Origin: Manduca sexta
Lineage: Eukaryota > Arthropoda > Insecta > Lepidoptera > Sphingidae
Length of the DNA stretch: 64,000 bases
Direction of reading: 5' to 3'
Assembly (NCBI RefSeq): GCF_014839805.1
Contig: NC_051140.1
Span: 11,305,826 to 11,369,825, forward strand
The notes under the pieces are model-generated. The model searched no databases, was not told the origin of the DNA, and saw only the letters and a program-made list of their open reading frames with translations. Shown one piece after another: positions 47,166-59,479 of the stretch (position 1 is its first letter; every line of letters starts with the position of its first letter). Made by a program: the position numbers and the translations under genes.

Positions 47166-48339
47166 ATTCATATTTCAAAATGTGTTTAAATTATATATTC
47201 GTTTATTACAGCACATCTATAAATTAGGTGCGAATGTATTCAACACTTTTAATAAATGAGCATTGAGCAGGTTAGGTTAAAACATGATCAAACTGAATAA
47301 ATACATCTCATTCTTAGCTTCTCCCAGTAAATTTATTAGCTGTGATCAATAATTCTTACCAAATTATATTTCTACCAGTTTAAATAAATAGAAATTATCA
47401 AATCTACCCGCTTTTTATTACGGATCCAAATTCTTTGACGTTCACAAACTCTATGGTACGCAATAAGTACCACTCCCCGATAGCTGGATTCGCACTTTGT
47501 GAATCCTCTTAACAATGTGCAACTGTCATTTACGTCTATTTACCCTTCTTTTCTATTGAAAGCTTGTACGGACTATGGTAGTCACAAATCGTAGTATTTG
47601 AAGGATACGAGTGTTTTAGGACCATAGAATGGTGAAAGTAACGAAAATTTTATCATGTAAAATAAAATATAAGTTATAAGTATAGCCCAAATTCACAGAA
47701 ATTACTTTTAATCATTACAATTGTGATATAAAAAATAAACACGTTTGACTAGTTAAATAATTTTTCAGAAGAAGTGCCGTGGATTTAATATGATATATTT
47801 TCTTCTTTTATGCATGCCTGTACGTGATCGATTTTCTCAAAATCCACTGAAAGGATTTTTGTACGAATTGCACTAAAACACAGTACAATTCTTGAGGAAG
47901 GTTTAAGTTACTAATACATTTCGGTTTTATGTAAATTGACTGAAATATAACGATTACTGTTGAAGAGGCTCAGAACAATGACAAGCATAGAAGTAACACT
48001 ATGACATTTGAGTGTACTCTGTCTTAGACAGCAAGAAATTGAATTGTGTTGCGATCCCTTCTGATATCTTATCGATATCGATAGATGCTTTGTCTATCGG
48101 CTATGGTAAATTCACAGACCTGTTAAAATAAACACTTTTCGATCAGTCAACTACAAACCGTTGCAAATTGCTATTTTAGATAAAGGCTAAAAAAAGATAT
48201 CAAAACCCTGATTTGGTATTCAAATACCAAAAGAAGTCTGGGTATATAAAAGCACTTGTTAAGAAGCTGTTAAGTTACAATAAACTGTAGAACTACCGGC
48301 TTTCTTCGAGCTAATTTTTTTCCACTTTTCATTTGCTAT
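47166..48339. other. No supported gene; TATA-containing patch
   Basis: Around 48241-48290, GGGTATATAAAAGCACTTG is followed about 25 nt later by CAATAAACTGTAG, which could be a solo LTR or a promoter. No ends or target duplications are seen. Confidence 0.3.
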
Positions 48340-48451
48340 TTACAGCAGTTTCCATGCCTTCCGGAACGTCACTCACACAAAAATGGTTTAGCATTTAGAT
48401 TATCAAATTAGAAAATATTAGAAATTTCGGAAGGAATGGAAACCGCTGTAA
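48340..48451. repeat. Inverted repeat, 27-bp arms
   Basis: Arms 48340-48366 (TTACAGCAGTTTCCATGCC...) and 48425-48451 match at 24 of 27 positions around a 58-nt A+T-rich spacer. It lies just downstream of the THAP frame's stop. Possibly a small MITE; no clear target duplication. Confidence 0.7.
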
Positions 48452-48631
48452 GTAACAAACAAGAAATCGGCCGGAGTTTCGTCTAGGAGAAAGCCAGTAC
48501 GCCTTCTGTTCTTTTCTGACTTTCTTAGGGATTAAAAGATACCCAAGAGGTGTGATTTGACATAAGCTACTAAAATGGGACAGTAAAATTAAAACACAGC
48601 GGTATCATTCATGTCACATATGTTTGATAAC

Positions 48632-49201
48632 TTATTTCAATGTAAATAAAACTTTGTTAAAATGCTTAGAGCAAACACGGTGCTGTTTTTTCCAATACCA
48701 ATTGGGACGAGCTATGGCAACGATCCATTTTTGCCTCATAGCATCATCTGTGGGGAATCTGCAATGAAACACATTGTATGAAGCACACTATGAAAATCAG
48801 ATAGTTTACTCGACCACAGCCTTCGCGCACGGTTTCCAAGTGGCTTTTACCACTACACCACCGTATATTGAAAGTAAAAGGCAATTTATGCAAAATAGTA
48901 AACTACAATATACTAACATCTATGTTATCGACAGAATATGCATTACAACACTATTGAACACGACTACTTAAATTGGTAAAAATGAAAAATACTTAATGAT
49001 TACTGGATCGAATGGCCAACAGCAGATTAGAGTATGACTACAGCATAATAAAGTATAATTAATAACACTTTTTGCACTTATGTACAGGGTTAAAGCAAAT
49101 ATATTAGGTTTTTTGTTTACTCACCGATGGAAGCTGATGATTTCAGTTTCATTTTCTTTACGAGAAGAACGAGATTTACACCCCACAATAACGCAGGCCA
49201 T
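48632..49201 (-). CDS. THAP zinc-finger protein, two exons, short
   Basis: Exon 1 is 49201-49125 (ATG at 49201), the intron 49124-48759, and exon 2 48758-48632 (TAA). The intron starts GTGAGT and ends TTTCATTGCAG. Splicing joins CG and A into one arginine codon and gives 67 residues. They carry the THAP C2CH pattern: MACVIVGC (Cys3, Cys8), SFHRFP (24-28), Trp37, and VCSKHF (Cys55, His58). The start context is AGCAATGG, with good -3 and +4 bases. THAP domains bind DNA in the nucleus, in host regulators and in P-element transposases. The protein stops nine residues after His58, before the usual AVPTIF-like end of the domain, so this copy is truncated, decayed, or continues through an unseen splice donor. 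Homology is confident; function is not. Confidence 0.8.
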
Positions 49202-49390
49202 TGCTTGTTCGTAGGGCTATATTTTACTTAAACAGCACTGTGTATTTATTAAAATTAACAACAAAAATATTACAAAACATGTAGCCACTTTTGAAAAGCA
49301 CGCGCTGAAGTATAACGCAACTAAATTGTGTGGGCGCGTTTGTGACATTGTTTTGAGGTTGGCAAGTTGGAACATTTGACATTTTATTTG

Positions 49391-49423
49391 CTTTTTAATT
49401 CGGCATCGTAAAGATGACCAAAG
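49391..49423 (+). other. Possible first exon, divergent from the THAP frame
   Basis: CTTTTTAATTCGG (TOP-like pyrimidine start), then ATGACCAAAG at 49414-49423, immediately before GTAACC, a weak donor. M-T-K-G is the start of ribosomal protein eL37, which also has a TOP leader, but I find no matching second exon downstream. The two ATGs are about 210 bp apart and divergent. Confidence 0.15.
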
Positions 49424-49519
49424 GTAACCATTTGATAATTGTAATGTGTACGCAAGCCGACCTTAGCAACATAATATTTGTCTCGTTCTTTTCAACGGTT
49501 TTGGCCTATTTGAAAAAAT

Positions 49520-49643
49520 AGGATAAGTATATGAGGGTAATTTAGATTCCTTCTATGCTTGTTCTTATTCTGAGTGAAGAGGTCACGTCAAAAACTAAGT
49601 GACACACTGATTTCCACGTGAGCAAAGCCGCGGGCACAGCTAG
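49520..49643 (+). mobile_element. Helitron-like 3' end relic
   Basis: CACGTGAGCAAAGCCGCGGG then CACAGCTAG, followed by T (the CTAG occupies 49640-49643). The upstream part is too diverged to define a start. Confidence 0.5.
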
Positions 49644-51795
49644 TTGTTATATATTATGGAGATATTAACAATAAATAAATAGGACAGAGGTGATTTTTAC
49701 AATTCATTTCACATTCTGTTTTTTTACGTAAAATAGTATAAAATAATACAAACAATCGCAATGTCAAAACCATCTGCAAATATTAATTTAAAAGAAATTA
49801 AATAAAAAAAATTCGTTATAGAACATGGTTTGAAAATCATAAACAAAATCACACGTTAAAAATGCTAAATACACCTCTGCGAGCATAAATAAAAAACTTC
49901 TAAACAACGCAAAGTGTAAATGACGCCATTATAAACTTTAGCGCAGTTTCCATAAGGCATTACACCCATTAGGTAGGCATGTAGTCATACAGGGTCGAGG
50001 GAGCCAAATTTGGATAGATAAGTAAATTTTAAACGAACTGAGTTTTTCGTGATTGCGCTGCGAATTCTACGGAATACATTTTTACGGCTCTCATAATGTT
50101 ATCGAGCTAAATACAAAATTATTCGACTTATAATATTCCATATCGCAATAATAACCGCCTAACCGAGTTCCATTTAAGGGTTTTATATAAGATTTATATT
50201 TGATGCTTTAGTAGAAATTACGAGTGTTCCGCACTGCGGTATATTCGGGGCAAGGCATTATCTGTGCCCTGTCACCGCATCCGTTCTTATTATAAGCTTA
50301 TTGCCTACATAGTTCCAACGAATATGTACACATGGGACCACCAAAAAGAAACGAAAGAAATGCGCAACACAAATAGCATGAGTAATCAGCTATCGTTGTT
50401 ATAGTTAAAGCGGGAACTCCTTTGCCTAGCGCAACTACTGCAAAGATTTGTAGTTCCAAACATATAGGACATCTTTTATTTAGTGTTGTGCATCGGTCCA
50501 CACATCTTGCTTATCTGAGAAAATATTGGCCACAGATGGAATCTTAGGGATAAGGAACTTGCGAACGTTGCAGTTATAATGTCAAATCTAGTAGGTAATT
50601 CAACGAGGAAATGCCGTTGCGAATGTAAGCCGAAGTAATTTATTTTGCTTTTGGTTTCCCGTTCCAACTTAAATTAATATAGCTAGATCCAGTTTAATAT
50701 TGTTTAATGTTTGTTGATATTAATCTCAGTTGAACTCCCTTTATATTTGGGAATGAAACCTCCAATATTGAGGTCTATGAATCCTTATTTCATTAACAAA
50801 ATGCAGTGGATTAAAATTAACATCCACAATGAACCATAATCTTGGTATTATTAAAAATACGGAAGTTATCAACGAAGCAGATCTGACTGCGTCGAGAGAA
50901 TGGATTTTGTTGAGTCAGTGAGATCGTTCCGTGTTGAATTATCGGCACCTTGCCGTTCCCGTTCCGACTCATTTGGTAGCGTTTGCACTTTACCTTCAAT
51001 ACGAATCGCTGTAATTTTCATTAGTAACGATGATTCTTAAAGATTTTCGCCTACGTCTACTTCAGACATCTAACGTTATCGGGAGGTGGTCTAGGAAATA
51101 GGTCAGGAAATTCCCGATTGAAAATTTTCTGCTATCTGGGTATAGTCATCTGTTAATGCATTTCCTCTGTCAAGGATTCAGTTTGTTACTTTTCTTGAAT
51201 TTAAATTGTGCTGTGGAACTACAGATGTTTTTAGTTTTTCGTAATATATGTCATTTTGTATAATATAAATCATGTATTGTTTTGAAGAATACAAATACCT
51301 GTTGAGAGATTGGAATCATCTACACGACCTGCGTAGCGAATCTAAGATTTATCACGAGAAGCCAGGAGAAAATGTTCCCCTCATATTAATATTTACATTC
51401 CTTGCTTGGTAAGGATTTCAGTAACCTGTTCATAGTGACTGTGAATTCTATATGAAGTTGAAGATAGGCTAAATAGCTAAAGCCATTATTGCAAACAAGC
51501 CCAGAAGTTGGTAGAAAAACGTGCGAAGTAGTTCTAAAATTTAATATATAGATAAGTTTAAAATCTGATCATGTCTCAGTACGCAATTGTTTCAGAATTT
51601 TTATGGCTCTGAGCCCATTTTTTTCGGATCTCTAATCATAAATTTAATTATGATTAAATTGGCTTAAAGGAGACCTAATCACTCATGGACTGCCATCCCG
51701 TTTGCCGTAATTGGCTCTATTTTAACCATATACCAAATAGATCCACTGATATGACCTCCATTGAGGCTAAGTTATCTATAATTTAATCATCTATA
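49644..51795. other. No gene seen
   Basis: Unique-looking A+T-rich sequence. Minus-strand frames at 50298-50999 are of chance length and share no domain. Confidence 0.45.
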
Positions 51796-51827
51796 TCTAT
51801 ACTTATACTATTATATAAAGCTGAAGA

Positions 51828-51880
51828 GTTTGTTTGTTTGTTTGTTTGTTTGTTTGTTTGTTTGTTTGTTTGTTTGTTTG
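51828..51880 (+). repeat. (TTTG)n microsatellite, about 13 units
   Basis: Uninterrupted TTTG units just inside the Helitron 5' end. Confidence 0.95.
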
Positions 51881-51887
51881 AACGCGC

Positions 51888-52629
51888 TAATCTCAGGAAC
51901 TACCGGTCCAAACTGAAAAATTCTTTTTGCGTTGGATAGCCCTATGTTCGTGGAGTGCTATAGGCTATATATCATCACGCTATACCCAATAGGAGCGGAG
52001 CAGTAATGCCTAATCTCAGGAACTACCGGTCCGAACTGAAAATTATTTTTGACGTTGGATAGCCCTTTGTTCGTGGAGTGCTATAGGCTATATATCATCA
52101 CGCTATACCCAATAGGAGCGGAGCAGTAATGGTTAATCTCAGGAACTATCGGTCCAAACTGAAAAATTCTTTTTGCGTTGGATAGCCTTTTGTTCGTGGA
52201 GTGCTATAGGCTATATATCATCACGCTATACCCAATAGGAGCAGAGCAGTAATGGCTAATCTCAGGAACTACCGGTTCGAACTAAAAAATCATTTTGTAT
52301 TGGATAGCCATTTGTTCGTGAAGTGCTATAGGCTATATATCATCACGCTATGACCAATAGGAGCAGAGCAGTAATGGCTAATCTCAGAAACTAGGAGTTT
52401 GAACTGAATAATTATTTTTGTGTTGGATAACCCTTTGTTCCTGGAATGCTATAGGCTATATACTTATATCATCACGCTATGCCCAATAGGAGCGGAGCAG
52501 TAATCGCTAATCTCAGGAACTACCGGTTCGAACTGAAAAAATATTTTTGTGTTGGATAGCCCTTTGTTCCTGGAGTGCTATAGGTTATATATCGTCACGC
52601 TATGACCAATAGGAGCGGAGCAGTAATGG
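51888..52629 (+). repeat. Six tandem units of about 123 bp
   Basis: Units start TAATCTCAGGAACTA at 51888, 52011, 52134, 52257, 52379 and 52508, with lengths 123, 123, 123, 122, 129 and 122. Each has TTGGATAGCC, GCTATAGGCTATAT and CCAATAGGAGC then AGAGCAGTAAT or GGAGCAGTAAT. The first three are nearly identical; the later ones are more diverged. Unit 5 has an extra TATATACTTATATC-type insertion. Confidence 0.95.
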
Positions 52630-52984
52630 AACATGATGCAAAAACGGGGACAATTTATTAGTTTTGAGAGCTTCTGTTGCGTGCGCTGCGTAAACGGTTA
52701 AAGTTATGCAACAATAATGTATGACGGGATTGTTCCTCTTAAAAAGTTCTACAAAATTATATCATAAAGCAAAGTCCCCTGCTGCATCGGTCTGCCCGAA
52801 CGTGTTAAACTCAAAAACTACCCAACGTATTAGGATAAAATTTGGTATGGAGACAGTTTGAGACCCTGGGAAGAACATAGGCTCCCGGGAAAATATATAG
52901 CGTGACTTTTATAACGGAAAGCTTTAGCCCGAAAAACTTTATAACGCGGGCGGAGCCGCGGGCAAAAGCTAGTAATAATATAAA

Positions 52985-53303
52985 AATAATGTCAGCCCTG
53001 TATTATATACTATGCCACGGCTGGGCACAAGAGACTACTCTACTACTTTTGAGAGAGATTATGCCTTAGTCCACCACGCGAGTCTAGAGGGGATTGATGA
53101 ACTTCACATACCCTTAAAAATTCTTATATAAAACGTCGTAAGTAGGCAGGTTTCCTTACGATGTTTTCCTTCACCGTTAAAGCAAGAGATAATTTACGAA
53201 GAATAGACACATAATTTAAGAAAGTCAGAGGTGCGTGCCCTTGGGATTTGAACTTGTGGGCATTCGTCTCAGCAGTCCGTCCACTCCCAACTAGGTTATA
53301 GCA
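52985..53303 (-). mobile_element. SINE abutting the Helitron 3' end
   Basis: Reverse-oriented, tail near 52985 (AATGTCAGCCCTGTATTATA), body (GATGTTTTCCTTCACCGTTA) and head (CCCAACTAGGTTATAGCAGC). Moderately diverged. Only about 12 nt separate it from the Helitron's CTAG. Confidence 0.87.
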
Positions 53304-56118
53304 GCATTTAGTAAAATTAATATAATTTGTTTTTGATTTCAAACACCGGGGGTGGCTAAGCTTTCCATTTGGACTTTTCCATACCTTTGAATGGAAATTT
53401 GCAAGTTATTTTATATTGCTAAATATAATTTATAACTCTATGGAATATTTTTCTGTACGAAGTAACTTTATTTTTAATTTTACGATAAACCTACATCATT
53501 TGTGACCAAAATGCCGTTTATTTCTAAAGGCATCTATTATCAAAAGCACATAGTGGATACCATACCATAAGCTTCTAGCCCCTGCGATAGAGTTTATAAT
53601 TTGTTTGCGTAATTTTATGTACCTAGCCAAGGAAAATGCAATTTTCCTTCTTTAGTCCATCAATAATCATTAAATTCGTTTGAATAATATTAATCTTCTC
53701 TTCTCGATTTCAAAACGCAGGGCATCTATGCCAAAATTACTCCCAGTTATTTAATATGATCAAATTAAAACGATTTGTAATTCTGATTTAATTTTCTACG
53801 TATTAATCATATTATAGGTACATAGATTTATTTTTTTATGTTTCAATCATGCTACATAATCATGCTATAGGTAAATAGAATTAAATTACGTAATATTATT
53901 ATAAAAAAGTGCGTTTAATTTGGCCCAATTCAATTTACAATAATACGATTTAGGCCAGATACGGTCCTTTTAAATATTCCGTACTACATTTCGACAACTA
54001 TTCGACCGATGAGAAGTAGACACTTATTAAGCGAATCACGCAGTCACGGTGCAGACGACTCGAATCCTAATGATATTACGTAAAAAGTAATAATAAATTC
54101 TGAAAAAATTATCCAGCCACTATTGTGTGGTACACTCCGTCCGAATAATAATTACGTTGCTCATACAGCACATTTATCGAGAAATTCACAACTTGTCCCG
54201 CCAACCAATAAACCAAACTATTCACTGGCAAACCATTAGTATATGAATAATTCATGCCGAATTATGAATAAGAAAATATTTATATTTTTGAAATCATCTT
54301 GATTAACTCGATTTAATAATCGACGCCGTTTCAAATTGTTTAAACGTTTCAATAGAAATGAAATGTTAAGGTGAAAACAGGCAGCGGAATTACAATCCAA
54401 TAAAGATTCAAATTATATTCATAGTTAACTCCGTTGAAATCCTCAATAAACATTCTTGACTTGAGAATCCTTTAAGTTCCGAACATTGAATTACTGAGGA
54501 TTCGAATAGTACAGACGACACTCCGAATGGTTTAATAAGCTAATTGGTCCATTTGCATCGGGCAGCCGATAGGGGAGGGCACGGTACGTGGCCGGGTGCA
54601 ATACTCCACGAGCACCAGTCGGGCTCGTAACATAAACAAGATAGAACACGATCCACCACATGAGTGTCACTTGACATCTTCATCCTTCGCCATTGTGCGC
54701 TGTGTTTTCTTTTTAATTGTACACGGGAATGTTAAAGCTTTGTGATCCTGCTTACCGGACTTACTTGTTACAGACTTGAGCCGTCTGTTAGCTATGCACT
54801 TTTAAGTGCTTGAATGTCACGTTCGAATTTCGAATAAGTTGAATGCAATTTAAAAACGTGTTTTATTTAGACGTTTAACGGTTTGAGGTTAGTAAAAATA
54901 GTTTTATTTGAATACTATTAAAAACTTTAAAATAAATATATTTTATTTAGGTACATGATTCATAAAAACTTTGGTACAAAAATGTTTTAATATTACAAAC
55001 GTTTTAAAGAAGAAAAGGCAAACATTTTCTACGCACGATCAGTTAAAAAACATCGATTTTTCTAGTTCAATTTCGAATGATTGTTATGCTGTAACAATAG
55101 TAGCGAACCGAATTGTGCCGTGCAGCGGAATTTATACCGTAGGCGTAAAAGGGTGATTTAAAAAGCAGTTTCGCCCACTATGCAGTTTAAATACTTCAAA
55201 TTTCCAGTACCGTGCACTTTCTCTCTAATACCCATGTTAACGTTTTACCTTATATGAACATGCATGGAACGTTTCTCGCGAAATAATGACCGCATTAATG
55301 TGAAATACTGGTAAGTATTGTTTTCAGGAAGATGTTGAGGTGGAAAATATGATTGTGCGCTGTTGTTTTTGAAGGTATGCATCATTTTATTGTTTTATAT
55401 TTACTTCTGGTGGCTTTCAAGTCTAAGTCATATTATAGGAAGATATTTCCTTACCAATAAACCTTGGTAATGATTTATTCTTAATATTTACATTTTCTTT
55501 ATAACATTTGAAAAAAAAAACTAAAAGTCTGCAATTGGTAATGTCTCTTTAAGTTCTTTTTCATAGTGATAAACTTACCCATTATTGTCAGTTACAGTAC
55601 TAATCAGGTTATGCATAAAGTACTCAAATTAGGAGTATAGTAATTGCTGGAGTCATATAATAAGTTAATTTGTTCTTTTTTTTTAGAGAAGCGCTTTGGG
55701 TTTCAGAGCTGTGATGATATAGTCATCTTTTTGTTATGAAGATTAAACTAATTGTAGCACAATTATTATTATTTATTTAATAACACAGCATATTTAGTCT
55801 TTGTTACCGCTTAATTAATACTGATATATTAAAGAACAACATCGACTATTTCTCGCCTTTGTTCCAAGAAATGAATTAAAGGCTGCTACGAACGTTTTGA
55901 AATTAAATTTTGCTTTAAATCTCATTATTTTGATGCTCAGACGATGCTTCAAAAGCGCTTTAATGCAAGACGTATTCCAAGTGTTTTACTTCGCTATGTC
56001 AACTTTATATTATTGAAATATATTTTATCTTGCAACAAGTTTTTTCTCCTGCTTTTGATCCTCTCTGTCCCGTTTACGAGTTTCCGCGCACTAACATGTA
56101 AATTCATTATTCAGTGTT
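53304..56118. other. 2.8 kb without a recognised gene
   Basis: Unique-looking sequence. The block 54000-54700 is less A+T-rich, repeat-free and contains an octamer-like CATTTGCATCGGGCAGCCG, which makes it a candidate conserved regulatory element. I see no exon. Confidence 0.45.
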
Positions 56119-56298
56119 TCTATACTAATATATAAAGCTGAAGAGTTTGTTTGGACGCGGTTATCTCAAGAACTGCTGAACCGATTTTGAAGATACATTA
56201 CTCCTAAGAAGTATAGGCTACATTTTATCCCGGGAAAATATAAAACGGGACTTTTATCCCGGAAAAACTTTGTCACGTCGGTGGAGCCGTGAGCAATA
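56119..56298 (+). mobile_element. Short Helitron-like element
   Basis: It begins TCTATACTAATATATAAAGC, has GAACCGATTTTGAAGATACA and ATTTTATCCCGGGAAAATAT, and ends GGTGGAGCCGTGAGCAA with the CTAG decayed. Confidence 0.72.
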
Positions 56299-59108
56299 AT
56301 TTATATGTATGTATGTAAAGAATATGCAAACATAAATTAGATCTTTTGAAACCTTTGTTTGAATAATATTCGTATTAAATACAATTAGTAGCGTAGTCAA
56401 TTTCACGTATTTTCTTAATAAAATAAAAAAAAATATTGATATTTAATGCGTTAAAAAATCATCTTAAGTTACAACTTTTGACTTACCTTCGGCATGTTTA
56501 AATTATTTATTACAAGTTTTTATAACATGTTTCTCTGTAAGAATGCGATATAATTTTGAGGAATATATATGTTAATAATCAATTTCCTCTAATATTTAAA
56601 AGCCGCATTAGCGAAAACCTTAATCAGTGCATTCGGGTAGGCACAAACAAAAAACTAAACTAGATCATATAATTTATATAATTTTATGCCACCAAAGTCC
56701 AGAAAGACACTTATTTTGCCCGATCGGTTATGCCCGCTTTAGCACAATAGATATTATGGTCATTTCTTTACATAAAGGTTGGATAAGTCATATATATACG
56801 TCATGTGGTTTTAAAAAATGACAATTTTAAAATTAGTATACATGTAAATATATAATATTATGTAAGATAATACCATACCGGTTGAATGTCTATAATCGTT
56901 TGAGCCTTTGAAGATATAAATAATGGAATTCATAAAAAGTCGCAAAGCTCACCTGTACGATCATTATGGGATGAAACGACCAATTAACCGCCTCCAGGGC
57001 ATCGTGACGTCGAAAACATTTATGAATGAAATATTTTTATTCCATTATCGTGTTTGCGTTAAAAGTAAAAACAAGTAAGGTTTCGATTAATTGTTTCGTT
57101 ATTTTAAATTGACTGTTTTATGCATGTGATGTAAAAGCCGTCAACCGATTGTTTGATGCCTAAAATATTTTTATGAAGTGTATGAAAATAATTTTATTAA
57201 TACTTTTAATGTAAATTTTTTCAAAAAACATTTGTATTATTGTTAGTTCCGCAAACCGCTAAATGAATTTCTATATTGTTTGGTATAGAGATTCACTAAA
57301 ACGAGGTTACTTTTTACCCTAAAAAAAAAACACTGTGACAGTTTTTCAGAAAAGGTTTTTCCTACGAGCCACTACGAGTAAAAATTAATATTTTTATTAT
57401 AATTCAAAATTAACATTGAAATCTGCTCAAGTTTGACTAAGTATGTTCTAAATAAATTAGTCGTAGGATTTTACCCTAAATTAGTAAACGCCCATTTATT
57501 GATCACTAGGAATATGAGGTGTTTAATATATCACTGTCACCTGTTTCTTTTCTCGGAACTAAGCTGGTTTGTCAGATTTTGTTGAATTGTTTCTGTCGAT
57601 CACACAACACATCATCTCAAGGATATATATATGTACTACGTACTAGATTTGGCGATCCGAACATTCACTGTGTTCAACTGAATTGAACTGTCATCCATTC
57701 AAACAGATTTTAGTATGGTATTTATATTGATGCTTGTGGTTGTGTACGGTGTGGCGCTCATAATATAAAAACACGAGTCTAAGTGTAAACCTGGATTTGA
57801 ATAAAAAATATTAATCAAATAAGTAAAATTATTTGTTGTTCAAGTGAATTAATAAGTTATAACAGTGACGTTTTGGTTGCAATTTTAGTTCACATTTTGA
57901 ACGAATAGTTTATATTAATTTTCGTGTCTCTAGAATATATACTTCAATGCGTCATCTCTTCTTCTTCGACATATTCCACAAAAACATAGAGACGACCACT
58001 CGTTTTTAGGTATGTATGCCGTTTTTTTTATTACGGCGAATGCCTCTCTGATGTTATTACCCTCTAGGAACCCAAATCAAAAAAAATGTGTCTATAAAGT
58101 CTACACTCTAAATACAAAATAATTATGGAACCAATAATACTCGTATACTATGGAATATATGAATATATTTAAAAAATGCAATCAACAGCGTCATTGTAAC
58201 TGAAAATATTGTTAATAAAATCACGTTTTATTGGAGTAATCATTTCGAATGCCGGGTGTAATTTGTTTCCAATGCAGTAGTAACTTCCGTCATTTATGAG
58301 GTCTTGAAAAATATGCACCAGGATATAAATAATTTTAATTCTTGTTATATATATCGACAAAGTGTGAAAATTGCATACAATAATCTTGTTTGCAATACGT
58401 GTAAATATTTTATCTAAATGATAGTGTGTAATCAATGTATAACAAAACTGTCGCTGCGAAATTTCTACATTACATAAACACGATGCCAAATATACGTTGT
58501 GATTTATTTTAATAGTAGCTAAAGCTAGTAAGTAATTAAAAACGACAGTGAAATGACGTTCAAAAGGTTAATTCCACAGTATGAGAGTGGACTGACAATA
58601 AACCATTATTTTAATAAAACCAATCAGCAAAGCGGACATTAAAATCAAATTAATTACATTCTAATATGAAAATCGTACTCAAACACATGTACTCTCTCTC
58701 ACTTATTGCAAATGGGAGTATAAATCGTAAAACAACATCGTCATCATGAAAGATTAGACAGAAAGACAAATGGCGGTACCTACGAGCATTACACACATTG
58801 TACTCCGTGTATTGTTCTCAAAGAGACGAGAATGTTCTTTTTTTTTTCCTTTTTTATTGCTCCATTTGCGCCAAGCTTGGCTTGTCTCTGCGTCTCGTTG
58901 CTCTCTATGGGACCTTAATTAGGGTAGACCACACGACTAATTGAATAAAAACATTGCATAATTAACTAGCAAAGGAACGTCCTTTTGAACGTCTGTGTGA
59001 AAGTGTTTGTTGCGAAAGGTTCGGCGTGGTTTTGTAGACAAAAAACGTGGACTAGAAAAACATGCAACACGAATAGTGCTTTATTCTTAGCCATAATTTG
59101 AGCATAAC
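56299..59108. other. 2.8 kb without a recognised gene
   Basis: The 106-codon minus frame at 58169-58489 is A+T-rich noise by composition. The block 58760-59070 is repeat-free and richer in G+C (TTTGCGCCAAGCTTGGCTTG), a possible regulatory region. Confidence 0.45.
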
Positions 59109-59479
59109 TTTACATTACGATAAATTCACAAAGAATACACACATGATTTTTTAGAAAAGTCAGAGGGTGTGTGCCCTTGGGATTTGAACCTGCGGACATT
59201 CGTCTCGGCAGTCCGTTCCACACCCAACTAGGCTATCGCCGCTTTTTTTTTATTTAAATTTATCGTTTGCTTTAACGGTGAAGGAAAACATCGTGAGGAA
59301 ACCTGCACATCTGAGAAGTTCTCTATAGGAATTTCGAAGGTGTGTGAAGTCTACCAATCCGCACTAGGCCAGCGTGGTGGACTAAGGCCTAATCCCTCTC
59401 AGTAGTAGAGGAGGCCCGTGCTCAGCAGTGGGCAAGTATATAATACAGGGCTGATATTATTATTATTATTTACATTACG
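59109..59479 (+). mobile_element. SINE with inverted 5' half and 11-bp target duplication
   Basis: The 11-mer TTTACATTACG is at 59109-59119 and 59469-59479. Between them, the tRNA head lies on the minus strand (59120 to about 59242, ending GCTATCGCCGC), then a T-rich joint, then the body on the plus strand from AATTTATCGTTTGCTTTAAC to the tail ATTATTATTATT. AATTTATCG, in one or other orientation, is present at the break in both halves. The sequence is close to consensus, so the insertion is young. Confidence 0.9.

Larger units (their letters stand above)
51796..52972 (+). mobile_element. Complete non-autonomous Helitron with internal 123-bp array
   Basis: It starts TCTATACTTATACTATTATA after an A and ends GCGGGCGGAGCCGCGGGC then AAAAGCTAG before a T. 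This is the TC start, G+C-rich 3' end, CTAG terminus and A/T target expected of lepidopteran Helitrons (Lep1-like, recalled). The order is a (TTTG)n run (51828-51880), six tandem units (51888-52629), a unique part (GTTGCGTGCGCTGCGTAAAC, ATGTATGACGGGATTG, CGAACGTGTTAAACTC), and the 3' end. No Rep/helicase is encoded, so it needs a partner element. Confidence 0.87.

Noticed and set aside
57676..57692. Small palindrome GTTCAACTGAATTGAAC
   Set aside because: Short enough to be chance and without context for a binding site.
58169..58489. 106-codon minus-strand frame
   Set aside because: Ile/Tyr/Asn-rich composition typical of A+T-rich noise; no recognised family.
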